Below are positions 27,370-36,089 of a DNA stretch of 59,801 nucleotides, piece by piece. Source of the stretch: Actinomycetota bacterium (GTDB taxonomy: Bacteria; Actinomycetota; Actinomycetes; Actinomycetales; Dermatophilaceae); contig JAIUOP010000017.1 of assembly GCA_020161815.1 (NCBI GenBank), positions 1 to 59,801 on the forward strand, written 5' to 3'. Position numbers and translations under genes: made by a program. Each line of letters begins with the position of its first letter. The first letter of the stretch is position 1. The notes beneath the pieces are model-generated. The model did not search any database and was not told where the DNA came from. It saw nothing but the letters and a program-made list of their open reading frames with translations.

Positions 27370-28197
27370 CTACAGTCGCCGGTCGGCCAGCACCGGGAAC
27401 GCCTCGCGCCAGGACGCCGTCGCGTCGAGGTCGACCTCGACGACGAGCACCCCCTCGTCACCGTGCGCCAGCACCCCGAGCACCTCGCCATTGGCCGCGA
27501 CCGCCTGGCTGTGCCCGCCCATGACCGTCCCACCGTGCGTCCCGGCGGTGTTGCACTGCAGCATGACGCACTGGTTCTCGATGGCCCGCGCCTGTCCGAG
27601 CAGGGTCCAGTGCCCCACCCGCGGCGCCGGCCAGGCCGCCGGCACGACGAAGACCTCAGCCCCGTCGTCGAGGAGCAGCCGGAAGAGCTCGGGGAAGCGC
27701 AGGTCGTAACAGGTCGCCAGTGCCACCTTCACGACGCTGCCGTCCCGCAGGCGCAGCGGCAGCACCACCCGCCCGCGACCGGCCTCCATGAGCACCGGCT
27801 CCCCCGACCCGAACCCGAACCGGTGGATCTTGCGGTAGGTCGCGAGCACCGATCCATCGGCCCCCACGACCAGCGAGGTGTTGGCCAAGGACTTCGCCTC
27901 GGCCCCCGCCTCGGGCAGCCGCTCGACGAAGGACCCTGCGTGCAGGGTGACCCCGACCTCGGCCGCGAGCGCCGCCATGGCACTCGCCCACGGACCGTCG
28001 ATCGGCTCGGCGTCGCGCTCCCAGTTCGAGTAGTCGAACCCAGTAGGAGCCCACAGCTCGGGCAGCACGACCAGGTCGAGGCCCGGGTGCTCGGCGACGA
28101 CCTCCCGCACCAGTCCGGACACTCGCTCCACGCGGTCGGCGACCGACTCCTCGTCGCCGTACCCGACCTGGACCAAGGCCACTCGCAGGGTGCTCAT
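27370..28197 (-). CDS. Carbon-nitrogen hydrolase (nitrilase superfamily, omega-amidase-like)
   Basis: The 275-residue enzyme shows the Glu-Lys-Cys triad E47 (LPELW), K123 (RKIHRFG) and C163 (TCYDLRFPE). It hydrolyses amide or nitrile bonds; the YDLRFPE form is common in omega-amidase-like branches. Its ATG overlaps the stop of the CopD-CtaG gene (ATGA), so it is translated after it. Why an amidase is coupled to a copper-handling membrane protein is not clear. Confidence 0.92.
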   Translation of the reverse strand: MSTLRVALVQVGYGDEESVADRVERVSGLVREVVAEHPGLDLVVLPELWAPTGFDYSNWERDAEPIDGPWASAMAALAAEVGVTLHAGSFVERLPEAGAEAKSLANTSLVVGADGSVLATYRKIHRFGFGSGEPVLMEAGRGRVVLPLRLRDGSVVKVALATCYDLRFPELFRLLLDDGAEVFVVPAAWPAPRVGHWTLLGQARAIENQCVMLQCNTAGTHGGTVMGGHSQAVAANGEVLGVLAHGDEGVLVVEVDLDATASWREAFPVLADRRL

Positions 28198-30194
28198 CGC
28201 TGCTCTCCTTGCCCCCGCAGGGATGCGAGGTAGTCGTTGTATGCCGTGAGGTCGGCATCGCCGTCACGGTCGGCCTGGCGATCCTTGCGCCGGGTCTCGA
28301 CCCGGTCCGTCCGCACCCACTGCGCGGCGATGATGACGGCGAGGATCAGGGTCGGCGCCTCACCGATGCCCCAGGCGATCATGCCCGCCGTGTGCTGGTC
28401 GGCCAAGGGGTCGGGGCCCCACGGCAGGTTGATGCGGGTGAAGAAGTCGCCGCCGAGGAGTGACTGGCTGTCGGTGAGGGCGACGCCGAAGAAGGCGTGG
28501 AAGGCGATCGTCGCGAAGAGGATGACGAGGAGCATGAGCGGGCTCCACTTCGGGGGCCCCGGGTCGGTGCCGATGAGCACCCAGACGAAGAGGTATCCCG
28601 TCAGCACGAAGTGGGCCATCATCAGCAGGTGCCCGGTGTGGGTCGTCAGGGCCAGCTCGAAGGTCGGCGACCAGTAGAAGATCGCCAGCGAGACGAAGAA
28701 GAGCAGGGCCGCCACGACCGGGTTGGCAAGCAAGCGCATGGCCCGCGAGTGCACGACCTGCAGCAGCAGTTCGCGCGGCCCCCAGGTGCGGTCCTTCCGT
28801 GACGGCAGGGCGCGCAGCGCCAGCGTGATCGGGGTGGCCGGCACCAGGAGGAGCGGCAGGATCATGGCGACGCCCATGTGCATGATCATGTGCACCGAGA
28901 ACAGGACCCGGCCCCAGATCTCGGGCGGGCCGGAGGTGAAGTACACCCACACCAGCCACCCGAGCACCCACAGCGTGGTGCGCCACCACGCCCAGTCGTC
29001 GCCGCGACGACGCAGGCGCACGACGCCCGCGACGTACAGGGCAACGGCGAGCACCGCGATGAGGAGGAAGAGCCAGTTGACCCGCCACTCGGCATACCAC
29101 CACCCGGCCACCTGCGGGCCGGGGTCGGGGTAGCCGGTGAGGCTGAGGACGACCGAGGGGTCGGGCAGGGAGTCCGGGACGGGCGGCGCGGTCCGCGAGA
29201 GGACCGCCGCGAGGCCGGTGGCCAGCCCCATGAGGACGACCTCGACGAGGCCGAGCCGGGCAAAGGCCCGACCGTCACCCGGGTCACGCGTCAGGCGCGA
29301 CGTCACGACGCGGCGCTGCTGCCAGCCGAGCACACCCAGGGCCACGAGGGCGACCGCCTTGGCGACGACGACGAGGCCGTAGCGCGTCGTCACGGCCTCC
29401 CAGGACCCGATCCGGATGAGGGCCTGCTGGAGGCCGGAAAGGGCCACACCGGCATACGCCCACAGCGCCAGCGTGGAGTAGCGCCCCACGGTGACGCCGA
29501 GGTCGCGACCCAGGCGCGGCCGCATGACGAGCAGGCCGACCAGCCCGCCCACCCACACCGAGACACCGAGCAGGTGCAGGCCCATCGAGTTCACGACGTC
29601 CTCGTGCGTGGCCGACCCACCGGAGTGCGAGGTCAGGGCCCCGATGACGATCGCCACCAGGCTGAACGCCGCCAGCCACGCCATCGTGGCGCGCGAGCGG
29701 GCCAGCGCGCCCCAGACGGCGACGACCATGGCCAGGGCCGAGCTGATCGCGAGGATCCGCGTGGTGTCGAGGGAGAAGACGTAGGCGCCGAGCTGCGGCA
29801 GGAGGGCCGGGTCGGTGAGCGGCAGGCCTGCCAGGTCCGCGAAGGTGAACAGCAGCGAGACCCCCGACGCCGCCGCCCACACGAAGGCGCTCACCGCCGC
29901 GAGGCGGGTCGCCTCGACGCGACGGTTGGTGCGCGTCGTCTCCGGCATGAGGAAGGCCGCGAGGACGAGCAGCCCGAGGGTGACCGCACTGGACATGTGG
30001 GCGGTCACCGTCGCGAGCGGCAGCCCCCACCGCACGAGCGGCCCGGGGTCGGAGAGGACGAGGGGCGCCGTCGCCCCGGTGACGACCGCGGCGGCGAGCA
30101 CCCCGATGACGCCCGTGGCGCCGAGGACCAACGGCGAGCGCCACGCCCCCGCGGGCCGCTCGACAGCTGGGGGGTGGGCGTTCGCGGACGACAT
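28194..30194 (-). CDS. CopD-CtaG fusion membrane protein
   Basis: The 666-residue protein has many membrane helices. The first ~320 residues match a CopD-type copper domain (SSAVTLGLLVLAAFLMPETT, GLHLLGVSVWVGGLVGLLVM). The second half is a caa3-type CtaG assembly domain (WRVNWLFLLIAVLAVALYV, VHMIMHMGVAMILPLLLVPA, HTGHLLMMAHFVLTGYLFVW), with His-rich helices able to bind copper. It is thought to deliver copper to cytochrome c oxidase. ATG 30194 is chosen because the upstream extension is Arg/Asp-rich and overlaps the divergent gene. Confidence 0.92.
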   Translation of the reverse strand: MSSANAHPPAVERPAGAWRSPLVLGATGVIGVLAAAVVTGATAPLVLSDPGPLVRWGLPLATVTAHMSSAVTLGLLVLAAFLMPETTRTNRRVEATRLAAVSAFVWAAASGVSLLFTFADLAGLPLTDPALLPQLGAYVFSLDTTRILAISSALAMVVAVWGALARSRATMAWLAAFSLVAIVIGALTSHSGGSATHEDVVNSMGLHLLGVSVWVGGLVGLLVMRPRLGRDLGVTVGRYSTLALWAYAGVALSGLQQALIRIGSWEAVTTRYGLVVVAKAVALVALGVLGWQQRRVVTSRLTRDPGDGRAFARLGLVEVVLMGLATGLAAVLSRTAPPVPDSLPDPSVVLSLTGYPDPGPQVAGWWYAEWRVNWLFLLIAVLAVALYVAGVVRLRRRGDDWAWWRTTLWVLGWLVWVYFTSGPPEIWGRVLFSVHMIMHMGVAMILPLLLVPATPITLALRALPSRKDRTWGPRELLLQVVHSRAMRLLANPVVAALLFFVSLAIFYWSPTFELALTTHTGHLLMMAHFVLTGYLFVWVLIGTDPGPPKWSPLMLLVILFATIAFHAFFGVALTDSQSLLGGDFFTRINLPWGPDPLADQHTAGMIAWGIGEAPTLILAVIIAAQWVRTDRVETRRKDRQADRDGDADLTAYNDYLASLRGQGEQR

Positions 30195-30221
30195 GCCTCC
30201 CAGCCTAGGTAGTCTCCGATC

Positions 30222-31058
30222 GTGACGATCACCCCACCTCCGCCGACCAGCCTGGCCGGCCTCGTCGAGGCGTATGCCGACACCACGGCTGCCGCTGTCC
30301 GCCTCGGTGAGCAGGCCGCACCCGAGGCGGCCGACCTCCCCACGGACTGCCCGGGCTGGACCGTGCTCGACCAGCTGCGGCACATCGTCAGCATCGAGGG
30401 GATGCTCCTCGGCGACCCTCTGCCCGATGTCGACGTCTCGGGGCGCGCGCACGTGCGCAGCGCCTTCGGGGAGGTCATCGAGAAGTACCTCGAAGGCCAC
30501 CGGGCCCGCACCCTGACCGAGGTCGTCGAGGACCTGCGCCAGGTGCGCGACCAGCGCCTGGCCGTGCTCTCCGCACCCGGACTGACGCTGGAGTCCGAGA
30601 CGGTGGGCCCCTTCGGCCCGACGACACTCGGCGCCCTGGTCGGCCTGCGCTGCTTCGACATCTGGTGCCACGAGCAGGACCTGCGGGAGGCCCTCGACGT
30701 GCCGGGAGGCATGGACACGCCGGCGGCGGCCAATGCCGTGAGCCGGATGCTCCACGGCCTGCCCAAGGTCCTGTCGGCCGGCGCGCTGACCGAGGGTGAA
30801 GTCGTCGTCCTCGACATCGTGGGCCCGGTGCAGGCGAGCTTCGCGGTGACCGTGCGCGCCGACGAGGCGGGGCGCCTCCGTGGACACGTCGTCGACGCAG
30901 CCGCCGTCCCGTCGGCGGCGACCCGCATCGGGCTCAGCACTCGGGCGTTCACCCGTCGCGCAGCCGGGCGGTGGGCTCTCGACCGGGTCGATGCCGTCGT
31001 CTCCGGTGACGACGCGCTGGCCGAGCGGGTGCTCCAGGCCCTCGTCGTCACCCCCTGA
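30222..31058 (+). CDS. Maleylpyruvate isomerase/DinB-family, mycothiol-dependent-like protein
   Basis: The 278-residue protein belongs to the MDMPI/DinB four-helix family. DLPTDCPGWTVLDQLRHIVS is the N-terminal hallmark with the first metal His, and LRCFDIWCHEQDLREALDVP provides the later conserved His-x3-Asp. The C-terminal ~90 residues form the second small domain. It uses mycothiol or binds a divalent metal; the substrate is unknown. GTG 30222 is 27 bp from the divergent CopD-CtaG start. Confidence 0.88.
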   Translation: MTITPPPPTSLAGLVEAYADTTAAAVRLGEQAAPEAADLPTDCPGWTVLDQLRHIVSIEGMLLGDPLPDVDVSGRAHVRSAFGEVIEKYLEGHRARTLTEVVEDLRQVRDQRLAVLSAPGLTLESETVGPFGPTTLGALVGLRCFDIWCHEQDLREALDVPGGMDTPAAANAVSRMLHGLPKVLSAGALTEGEVVVLDIVGPVQASFAVTVRADEAGRLRGHVVDAAAVPSAATRIGLSTRAFTRRAAGRWALDRVDAVVSGDDALAERVLQALVVTP

Positions 31059-31113
31059 CGCGCACGCAGGCTGGCGCCACGGCATACGGCGTGGGGTCCG
31101 CGAACGCGACTGT

Positions 31114-31154
31114 TTGCAGAATGCAACCAGATCAAGGATAGTTGCGGGGTGCAA
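31114..31154 (+). promoter_or_regulatory. MarR promoter and twin TTGC-N5-GCAA operators
   Basis: Two dyads, TTGC-AGAAT-GCAA (31114-31126) and TTGC-GGGGT-GCAA (31142-31154), lie 28 bp centre to centre. They overlap a good sigma-70-type promoter: TTGCAG (31114-31119), 17 bp, GATAGT (31137-31142). The expected transcription start, about 31149, is the GTG start codon itself, so the mRNA is probably leaderless. Both sites would block RNA polymerase, as expected for MarR autorepression. Confidence 0.75.
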
Positions 31155-31679
31155 CTGTCCGTCTCTGCGCCGCCCGGCCGCCCCGGCCGCCCCGGCCCCG
31201 CTGCCGCCGTCACCGTGGGCGACCACGTCATCCGGGTGATGAAGCTCCTCCACGCCGGCCGCCACCGCGCGCCCCGACCGCACCCGCAGGTCGACCCGCT
31301 CGACTATCCCTACCTCTTCCGCGTGCACGCCGCGCCGTGCCGGGTCTCCGACCTCGCGACCGCCTTCCACGCCGAGATCTCCACCGTCTCGCGGACGGTG
31401 AGCCAGCTCGTGGACCTCGGGCTCATGAGCAAGGGGCCCGACCCGCGCGACGGCCGGGCCCAGGTCCTCACCCTCACCCCAGAGGGCGCGGCACTCATCG
31501 CCCAGATCCGCGTCATGCGCGACCAGTGGGTGGACTCCCTCCTCGCGGACTGGAGCCCGCAGGAGCGGGACACCTTCGCGAGCCTGCTCGGCCGGTTCGC
31601 CGATGCCGTCGAGCAGAGCAGCTTCATGGCCGAGCCGGACCAGCAGGACCTTCAGAGCCAGAGCAAGGACGCCCGATGA
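31149..31679 (+). CDS. MarR-family transcriptional regulator
   Basis: The 176-residue winged-helix protein has recognition region RVSDLATAFHAEISTVSRTV and wing KGPDPRDGRAQVLTLTPEGA. The N-terminal ~25 residues are Pro/Gly-rich. Its GTG start sits within the second operator. The stop overlaps the MFS start as ATGA, so regulator and pump are coupled, a standard efflux arrangement in which the ligand relieves repression. Confidence 0.93.
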   Translation: MQLSVSAPPGRPGRPGPAAAVTVGDHVIRVMKLLHAGRHRAPRPHPQVDPLDYPYLFRVHAAPCRVSDLATAFHAEISTVSRTVSQLVDLGLMSKGPDPRDGRAQVLTLTPEGAALIAQIRVMRDQWVDSLLADWSPQERDTFASLLGRFADAVEQSSFMAEPDQQDLQSQSKDAR

Positions 31680-33322
31680 ACAGCACCACCCCCGAACTGC
31701 CCCAGCTCACGCACCGGCAGATCACGACCATCCTCACCGGGCTCATGCTCGGCATGTTCCTGTCGGCACTCGACCAGACGATCGTCGCGACCGCGATCCG
31801 CACCATCGCCGACGAGCTCAAGGGCCTGGAGCACCAGGCGTGGGCGACGACGGCCTACCTCATCACGGCGACGATCGTGACCCCGCTCTACGGCAAGCTC
31901 TCCGACATCTACGGCCGCAAGAAGTTCTTCATCGGCGCCATCGCGATCTTCATCGTCGGGTCGCTGCTGTGCACCCTCGCCACGACGATGGAGCAGCTGG
32001 CCTTCTACCGCGCGTTCCAGGGCCTTGGTGCCGGCGGCCTCATGTCCCTGGCCCTGGCGATCGTCGGCGACATCGTGCCGCCCCGCGAGCGCGCCAAGTA
32101 CCAGGGCTACTTCCTCGCTGTCTTCGGCACCTCGTCGGTCCTGGGCCCGGTCATCGGCGGCTTCCTCGCCGGCCAGTCCACGATCCTCGGCATCACCGGC
32201 TGGCGCTGGGTCTTCCTCGTCAACGTGCCGATCGGGATCATCGCCCTCGTCGTCGTGGCCCGCACGCTGCACCTGCGCCACCGCCGACTCGACCACCGGA
32301 TCGACTGGCTGGGTGCGGTGCTGCTGTCCCTGGCGCTCGTGCCGCTGCTCCTCGTCGCCGAGCAGGGTCGCGAGTGGGGCTGGACCTCGACGCAGGCCAT
32401 CACCTGTTACATCGTGGGCGGCATCGCCGCCGTGCTATTCCACCTGCAGGAGTGGCGGATGGGCGAGGAGGCGATCCTCCCGCTGCGCATCTTCCGCAAC
32501 CGCACCGTCGGCGTCGCCTCGCTGGCCGGCGTCATCATCGGGGTCGCCATGTTCGGCGGCATCGCGATGCTCCCGCTCTACCTCCAGATCGTCCGGGGCG
32601 CCTCACCGACCGAGGCCGGCTTCCTCATGCTGCCGATGACGCTGGGCATCATGGCCGGCTCGATCATCAGCGGGCAGCTGATCTCCCGCACCGGTCGCTA
32701 CCGGCACTTCCCGATCATCGGCGCTGCCCTGATCACGGTGGGACTCTTCCTCTTCCACTACATCCACTACGACACCGCGCTCTGGCAGACGATGCTCGTC
32801 ATGGTCCTCTTCGGCATCGGCCTGGGCTTCAACTTCCAGCCCCTGACCCTCGCCGTGCAGACGGCCGTGCCGCGCCACCAGATCGGGGTCGCCACGTCGA
32901 CGGCGACCTTCTCGCGCCAGATCGGCGGCACCCTGGGCACGGCGGTGTTCCTGTCGGTGCTGTTCTCCACGGTGCCCGACAAGATCAAGGCCGCCTTCAC
33001 CTCGATCGCACCGACCGCCGACTTTCAGGCAGCACTGCGGGACCCGGCCAATGCGGCCTTCGCCCAGCAGCTCGCCGCGGCCCAGCAGGGTGGCGGCAAC
33101 GTGGCCAGCACCGGCGTGCTGCAGGACTCCTCGTTCCTCAACACGCTCGACCCGAGCCTGGCCAAGCCGTTCTTCGTCGGGTTCGCCGACTCGATGGACC
33201 TGGTCTTCCTGCTCGGCGCCTGCATCATGGTCGCCGGCTTCCTCGTCCTGCTCATGCTGCCCAACGTCGAGCTGCCCGAGCGGGCCGGCGCCCCGGAGGA
33301 GAAGGTCGTCGCGTTCGAGTGA
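31676..33322 (+). CDS. MFS multidrug efflux transporter, DHA2 family
   Basis: The 548-residue protein has 14 predicted membrane helices. Signatures include LDQTIVATAIRTIADEL, YGKLSDIYGRKKFFI (motif A) and GTSSVLGPVIGGFLAG (antiporter motif C). Between the last helices is a soluble loop of about 90 residues (DFQAALRDPANAAFAQQLAA), as often seen in this branch. It is the second gene of the marR operon; a palindromic element follows. Confidence 0.94.
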   Translation: MNSTTPELPQLTHRQITTILTGLMLGMFLSALDQTIVATAIRTIADELKGLEHQAWATTAYLITATIVTPLYGKLSDIYGRKKFFIGAIAIFIVGSLLCTLATTMEQLAFYRAFQGLGAGGLMSLALAIVGDIVPPRERAKYQGYFLAVFGTSSVLGPVIGGFLAGQSTILGITGWRWVFLVNVPIGIIALVVVARTLHLRHRRLDHRIDWLGAVLLSLALVPLLLVAEQGREWGWTSTQAITCYIVGGIAAVLFHLQEWRMGEEAILPLRIFRNRTVGVASLAGVIIGVAMFGGIAMLPLYLQIVRGASPTEAGFLMLPMTLGIMAGSIISGQLISRTGRYRHFPIIGAALITVGLFLFHYIHYDTALWQTMLVMVLFGIGLGFNFQPLTLAVQTAVPRHQIGVATSTATFSRQIGGTLGTAVFLSVLFSTVPDKIKAAFTSIAPTADFQAALRDPANAAFAQQLAAAQQGGGNVASTGVLQDSSFLNTLDPSLAKPFFVGFADSMDLVFLLGACIMVAGFLVLLMLPNVELPERAGAPEEKVVAFE

Positions 33323-33352
33323 CGGCCTGACCGGAGGTGGGCCGCGTCAGCG

Positions 33353-33390
33353 TCATGCAGAGGGCGGAATCCGTTCCGCCTTCTGCATGA
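33353..33390. repeat. Dispersed palindromic element, intact copy
   Basis: TCATGCAGAGGGCGGAA-TCCG-TTCCGCCTTCTGCATGA is a 17-bp dyad with one G/T mismatch. It sits between the convergent MFS genes and probably works as a bidirectional terminator. The same left arm and loop occur at 8084-8104, so it belongs to a repeat family. Confidence 0.88.
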
Positions 33391-33396
33391 CCGGAA

Positions 33397-34596
33397 TCAT
33401 GCGTGCTGGGAGCGCAGCCCGCGACGGATCCGGCCGCGGCCGGCATACGCAATGACGGCGGCGACCGCCGCGGCCGCCACCGGCAGGGCGTATGCCGGGT
33501 GTGCACCGACCGCTTCGACGGCCAGGCCCGCGACGGCCGTGCCCGCCGAGATGCCGATGAGGATCCCGGTGATCGCCACCGCCATGCCCTCGGTGAGCAG
33601 GGCCACCGGCACCAGGCGCTGGGTGAGCGTGAGCGCGGTGATGAGCATCGGCGCGGTCGCCGAGCCGGCGACGAACATGATCACGGCCAGCGCCCAGAGG
33701 TGGTCGGTGAGCAGCACCGGGGCCTGGAGCAGGCCCATGGCCGCCCCGAGCAGGACGAACCGCTTGATGATGCCGGGCCCGAGCTGCCGGGCCCCGAAGA
33801 GCAGGCCGGAGATGGCCGAGCCCAGGGCGAAGGCCGCGAGGATCGTGCTCGAGAAGGCCTTGCGCCCGGCCTCGTCCGCGACCGCGACCGCGACCACCTC
33901 GTTGGCGCCGAAGAGGACCCCGACGAGGAAGAGCACGGTGGCGACGACGAGCATCCCGTGGCGGTGGATCGCCAGGCCGGCCGGGCGCTCCTCATGGTGC
34001 ACGACCGGCGGCTCGGTGTCGCGGGCCGCGAGGAAGACCAGCGCCCCGGCCACGAAGAGCACCTCGGCGAGGATGAGCCCGGCCTCCGGCGCGATGGTCG
34101 TGGCGGCGAGCACGCCCAGGACGGGACCGATGACGAAGGCCGCCTCCTCGAGGACCTGCTCGAAGGAGTAGGCGGTGTGCAGCCGATCGGGGTCTTCGCG
34201 CAGCAGGTGCGCCCACCGGGCCCGCGACATCGGGCCGACCTCGGGCAGCATCGCCGACAGGCCATAGCCGACGAAGAGGACCCACACCGGCCAGCGCGCC
34301 CACGAGGCCCACACCGTGGTCAGGAGCGCGAGCGAGGTGAGCAAGGTAGCGGGCAGGGCGATCCGGCGTTGACCGTGCTTGTCGATGAGCCGGCCCAGGA
34401 CCGGGGCGGCGATGGCGAGCACGAGGACACCCACCGCGGAGACCGCACCGGCCAGGGCATAGGAGTCGCGCCGGGTGGAGATCATGACGATGACCGAGAC
34501 CCCGAACATCGCCCCACCGATGCGTGAGATCAGCGCGCCGACCACGAACTGCGTGGCGCCGGGCACGCTGAACAGCGGTCGGTAGACGGAGAACAT
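33397..34596 (-). CDS. MFS transporter (12-helix type)
   Basis: The 399-residue membrane protein has about 12 helices and a motif A-like loop GRLIDKHGQRRIALPA between helices 2 and 3. A cytoplasmic middle loop (REDPDRLHTAYSFEQVLEEA and RDTEPPVVHHEERPAG) separates the halves. The C-terminus is Arg-rich. The substrate cannot be inferred. It is likely monocistronic; the gene upstream ends 26 bp from its start. Confidence 0.9.
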   Translation of the reverse strand: MFSVYRPLFSVPGATQFVVGALISRIGGAMFGVSVIVMISTRRDSYALAGAVSAVGVLVLAIAAPVLGRLIDKHGQRRIALPATLLTSLALLTTVWASWARWPVWVLFVGYGLSAMLPEVGPMSRARWAHLLREDPDRLHTAYSFEQVLEEAAFVIGPVLGVLAATTIAPEAGLILAEVLFVAGALVFLAARDTEPPVVHHEERPAGLAIHRHGMLVVATVLFLVGVLFGANEVVAVAVADEAGRKAFSSTILAAFALGSAISGLLFGARQLGPGIIKRFVLLGAAMGLLQAPVLLTDHLWALAVIMFVAGSATAPMLITALTLTQRLVPVALLTEGMAVAITGILIGISAGTAVAGLAVEAVGAHPAYALPVAAAAVAAVIAYAGRGRIRRGLRSQHA

Positions 34597-34621
34597 CGGG
34601 GACCAGTGTCCCCGATCTTGG

Positions 34622-36088
34622 TCAGCGGGCCGAACCGAGTCCCAGGATCACCGCCAGTCCCAGCGCGCTGCGCGGGTCGTATGCCGCGCGCCACAGGCCA
34701 CCGTGCGCCGCGGCACACGCCTCGTCCTGCCAGGGGTGGCCCAGGGTCGGGGCGCCGGTGTGCAGGTCGTGCATGAGGAGGGCGGCCATGAGGGTGTTCG
34801 AGGTGCCGGGCTCGAAGACCTCGATGCCGAACCGGTGGGCACCGGCATACGCCGCGGCGAGGGCACGGTTCTTGACCACCGAGCGGGTGCGCGTGGGCGG
34901 GGCCACCTTGAAGGAGACGGTCGTCCCCTCGGCGCGGGCCGTCGCCGCCCGCCACCGCTGGAGTCGCTTGGCGAGAAGGTAGTTCGGGCCCTGCTGGAGG
35001 ACGACGGAGTCGTTGATGCCGGGGTCCTCGTCGGGGCGGTAGTTGCGTTGCAGCAGTCGCCCACCGGACAGCGTGCGCAGCGGGACCCGGAGCAGCTTGG
35101 AGGTGCGCCGGTCTGCGTAGCTGCGGGCCGAGGCCTCGACGGCCTCGCGGGGGACGGCGAAGACATCGGTGGGCGTCGCGAGGAAGGCGAGCGCGACGTC
35201 CTCGACAGGGCGGCCCGCGCGAACGACCCGGGTGAGCGCGTCGACGGCGGCGCTCACCCGCACGTTGGTGGCCCCGTCGGCATAGACGTAGTTGCCGATG
35301 ACGAGGCGGCCGGGGAGGGAGGCGACCCACCGGGTGGCGGCCCGGAGGTCGGTGACGAGGTCGACGCCGGCCCGGTCGGCGAGCGGCTCGGTGCCGGGGC
35401 GGGCGGGCACGAGGAGCCGGCCCGGCAGCGCCTGGGCGTCGGCGAGGACCCGCTTCCACAGGTCGGGTCGGGGCAGGTCGAGCGCGGCGACGGTCGCGCC
35501 CCAGCGCAGGAGCGAGCGCAGTGGGCCCATCTCGGAGCCCGCGCCGAGGACCACGAAGGTCCACTGCGACGGGTCCAGCGAGCCCGGCTCGTGGAGGAGG
35601 GCCTCGACCGCCTCGCGCAGGGTCGGCTCGACGATCCCGGACTCGACCCAGCGGTCGACCTGTCGGCGCAGGTCGTCGCCGGCGAGGCGGCTCCCGCGAT
35701 AGGGCACCGTGAGCGCGGTGTCCGCCTCGCCGCTGCCCTCGACGACCTCGGTAGCCAGGACCCCCGAGTCCTCGCTGCCACCGGAGGGCGCGACCACGAC
35801 GTCGGGGAGCTCGGCGAGTGGGCGCTCGTGCTCTCCCTCGGTGAGGACGAGCCTGTCGTGGATCGAGGTCAGGCCGTCGGTGGCGATCGTCAGCGCCGCG
35901 TGCGGGCTGGAGAGGCCGGCCTCGACGAGCCGGCGGAAGTGCTCGAGATAGCCCTGACGCCAGTTCGTCTCCCGCGCGGCTGCAGCGGCGCCGACCGGGT
36001 CGACGGAGCGCAGGGCATCGGCGACGACGGCCCGACCGAAGGCCGAGGTCGACCGGCGGCCATCGGCGAGGGGGAAGTCGACGCTCAT
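34622..36088 (-). CDS. Uncharacterised Rossmann-like protein of the BCKDH operon
   Basis: The 488-residue soluble protein contains one clear nucleotide-binding motif, FVVLGAGSEMGPLRSLLRWG followed by VAALDLPRP, in the middle of the chain. Other conserved-looking blocks are RQGYLEHFRRLVEAGLSSPH near the N-terminus, GNYVYADGATNVRVSAAVDA, and a C-terminal TLMAALLMHDLH. I do not recognise the family. It starts 1 nt after the E2 stop, so it is translated with the dehydrogenase operon, suggesting a role with branched acyl-CoA or NAD(P)-linked metabolism (inference). Confidence 0.7.
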   Translation of the reverse strand: MSVDFPLADGRRSTSAFGRAVVADALRSVDPVGAAAAARETNWRQGYLEHFRRLVEAGLSSPHAALTIATDGLTSIHDRLVLTEGEHERPLAELPDVVVAPSGGSEDSGVLATEVVEGSGEADTALTVPYRGSRLAGDDLRRQVDRWVESGIVEPTLREAVEALLHEPGSLDPSQWTFVVLGAGSEMGPLRSLLRWGATVAALDLPRPDLWKRVLADAQALPGRLLVPARPGTEPLADRAGVDLVTDLRAATRWVASLPGRLVIGNYVYADGATNVRVSAAVDALTRVVRAGRPVEDVALAFLATPTDVFAVPREAVEASARSYADRRTSKLLRVPLRTLSGGRLLQRNYRPDEDPGINDSVVLQQGPNYLLAKRLQRWRAATARAEGTTVSFKVAPPTRTRSVVKNRALAAAYAGAHRFGIEVFEPGTSNTLMAALLMHDLHTGAPTLGHPWQDEACAAAHGGLWRAAYDPRSALGLAVILGLGSAR

Positions 36089-36089
36089 G

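Noticed and set aside
31149..31217. Internal GTG start for the MarR gene near 31215
   Set aside because: No ribosome site precedes it, and the promoter geometry fits a leaderless start at 31149.
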